Below, one piece after another: positions 5,746 to 6,156 of a DNA stretch of 6,156 nucleotides. The translations under genes were made by a program, and so were the position numbers. The notes below the pieces were generated by a model. The model worked only from the letters and a program-made list of their open reading frames with translations. It made no database searches and was not told the origin of the DNA. How positions within the stretch are numbered: the stretch's first letter is position 1; every line of letters starts with the position of its first letter. The DNA comes from an uncultured Clostridia bacterium (lineage in GTDB: Bacteria > Bacillota > Clostridia > Oscillospirales > UBA644), in NCBI GenBank assembly GCA_904502105.1, contig CAJGDF010000112.1:1-6156 (forward strand), given 5' to 3'.

Positions 5746-6156
5746 ATGGGGATTTTTGACGGAATACTTTTATGCTCCGATATGGACGGCACACTCATAG
5801 ACAACAGAGGCATCATCAGCAAAGAGAACTCCGAAGCCATAAAATATTTTCAGGAAAACGGCGGCCTTTTTACGGTTGCGACGGGAAGACGGCCCGAATT
5901 TCCCGAAAATTTTGCGGAAAGCTTTGTTATCAACACATATATCGTTGCGCTTAACGGCTCCATAATTTACGACCCGATAAAAAAGGAGTTTGTTGAAAAG
6001 CATCCCCTTGGCGAAAACGTTAAAAGCGACATAAAAAAAATAATGGAAACATTTCCCGGGATCGGTGAACTGCAGATACATGCCGAAGAAAATCTTTACA
6101 TAAAGGGCAAGGATGAAGATATCGGCGACTTTCTCGCAAAAATAGACGAGAGAATG
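5746..6156 (+). CDS. Second Cof-type HAD-superfamily phosphatase, cut by the right edge
   Basis: From the ATG at 5746 a frame stays open for 137 codons to the window end. Motif I is SDMDGTL (Asp12, Asp14). Motif II is TVATGRRPE with Thr46, and VALNGSIIYDP (67-77) is the conserved Asn-Gly segment typical of Cof proteins. The cap domain begins near residue 80 and is cut; motifs III and IV would lie beyond the edge. The ribosome binding site GGAG (5733-5736) is inside the end of the upstream HAD gene, 9 nt before the ATG, and the intergenic gap is 3 nt, so expression is probably coupled. It differs from its neighbour outside the motifs, so the pair is an old duplication or two independent family members. 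About half of a typical 265-280-residue protein is present. Confidence 0.92.
   Translation, partial: MGIFDGILLCSDMDGTLIDNRGIISKENSEAIKYFQENGGLFTVATGRRPEFPENFAESFVINTYIVALNGSIIYDPIKKEFVEKHPLGENVKSDIKKIMETFPGIGELQIHAEENLYIKGKDEDIGDFLAKIDERM

Overview
The window looks like chromosomal DNA of an anaerobic gut or rumen Clostridia member, Oscillospiraceae/Ruminococcaceae-like. That placement is an inference. It rests on strong AAGGAG-type ribosome binding sites, consensus sigma-A promoters with TGn extensions, moderately AT-rich DNA, intracellular hemicellulose-oligosaccharide hydrolases, and a secreted SH3b-C39-like protein. No mobile-element gene, tRNA, rRNA or CRISPR array is visible.

Layout. 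At the left edge the first 16 codons of a probable secreted protein run off the window on the minus strand, behind a perfect TTGACA-17-TATAAT promoter that contains an 18-nt dyad. Next come a GH43 glycosidase with a CBM6-like C-terminus (minus, 171-1436) and a GH31 alpha-xylosidase/alpha-glucosidase (plus, 1569-3533). These two are divergent, with back-to-back promoters in 1437-1568. Neither has a signal peptide, so they probably finish the breakdown of imported xylose- or arabinose-containing oligosaccharides in the cytoplasm. A secreted protein with two SH3b domains and a C39-like cysteine peptidase domain (minus, 3736-4686) converges on the GH31 gene. It is divergent from a pair of Cof-type HAD phosphatases (plus, 4915-5742, and 5746 to beyond the right edge) that are 3 nt apart and share one strong promoter.

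The most unusual content is between the genes. Region 3528-3740, between the convergent GH31 and C39-like genes, holds two arrays of small hairpins facing each other across an intrinsic terminator. Units are about 20 nt: a near-constant linker (GCTAAAT in the sense of the adjacent gene) and a short stem-loop whose stem sequence changes while its pairing is kept. Two units from opposite arrays match at 23 of 25 positions, and the two differences are a compensatory G-C to A-T change in one base pair. Another copy lies just downstream of the GH43 gene (126-152), and a variant sits in the 5' leader of the first HAD gene (4869-4899). The array units also supply the stop codons of both the GH31 and C39-like genes. 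This dispersed modular hairpin family is the best candidate here for something undescribed.
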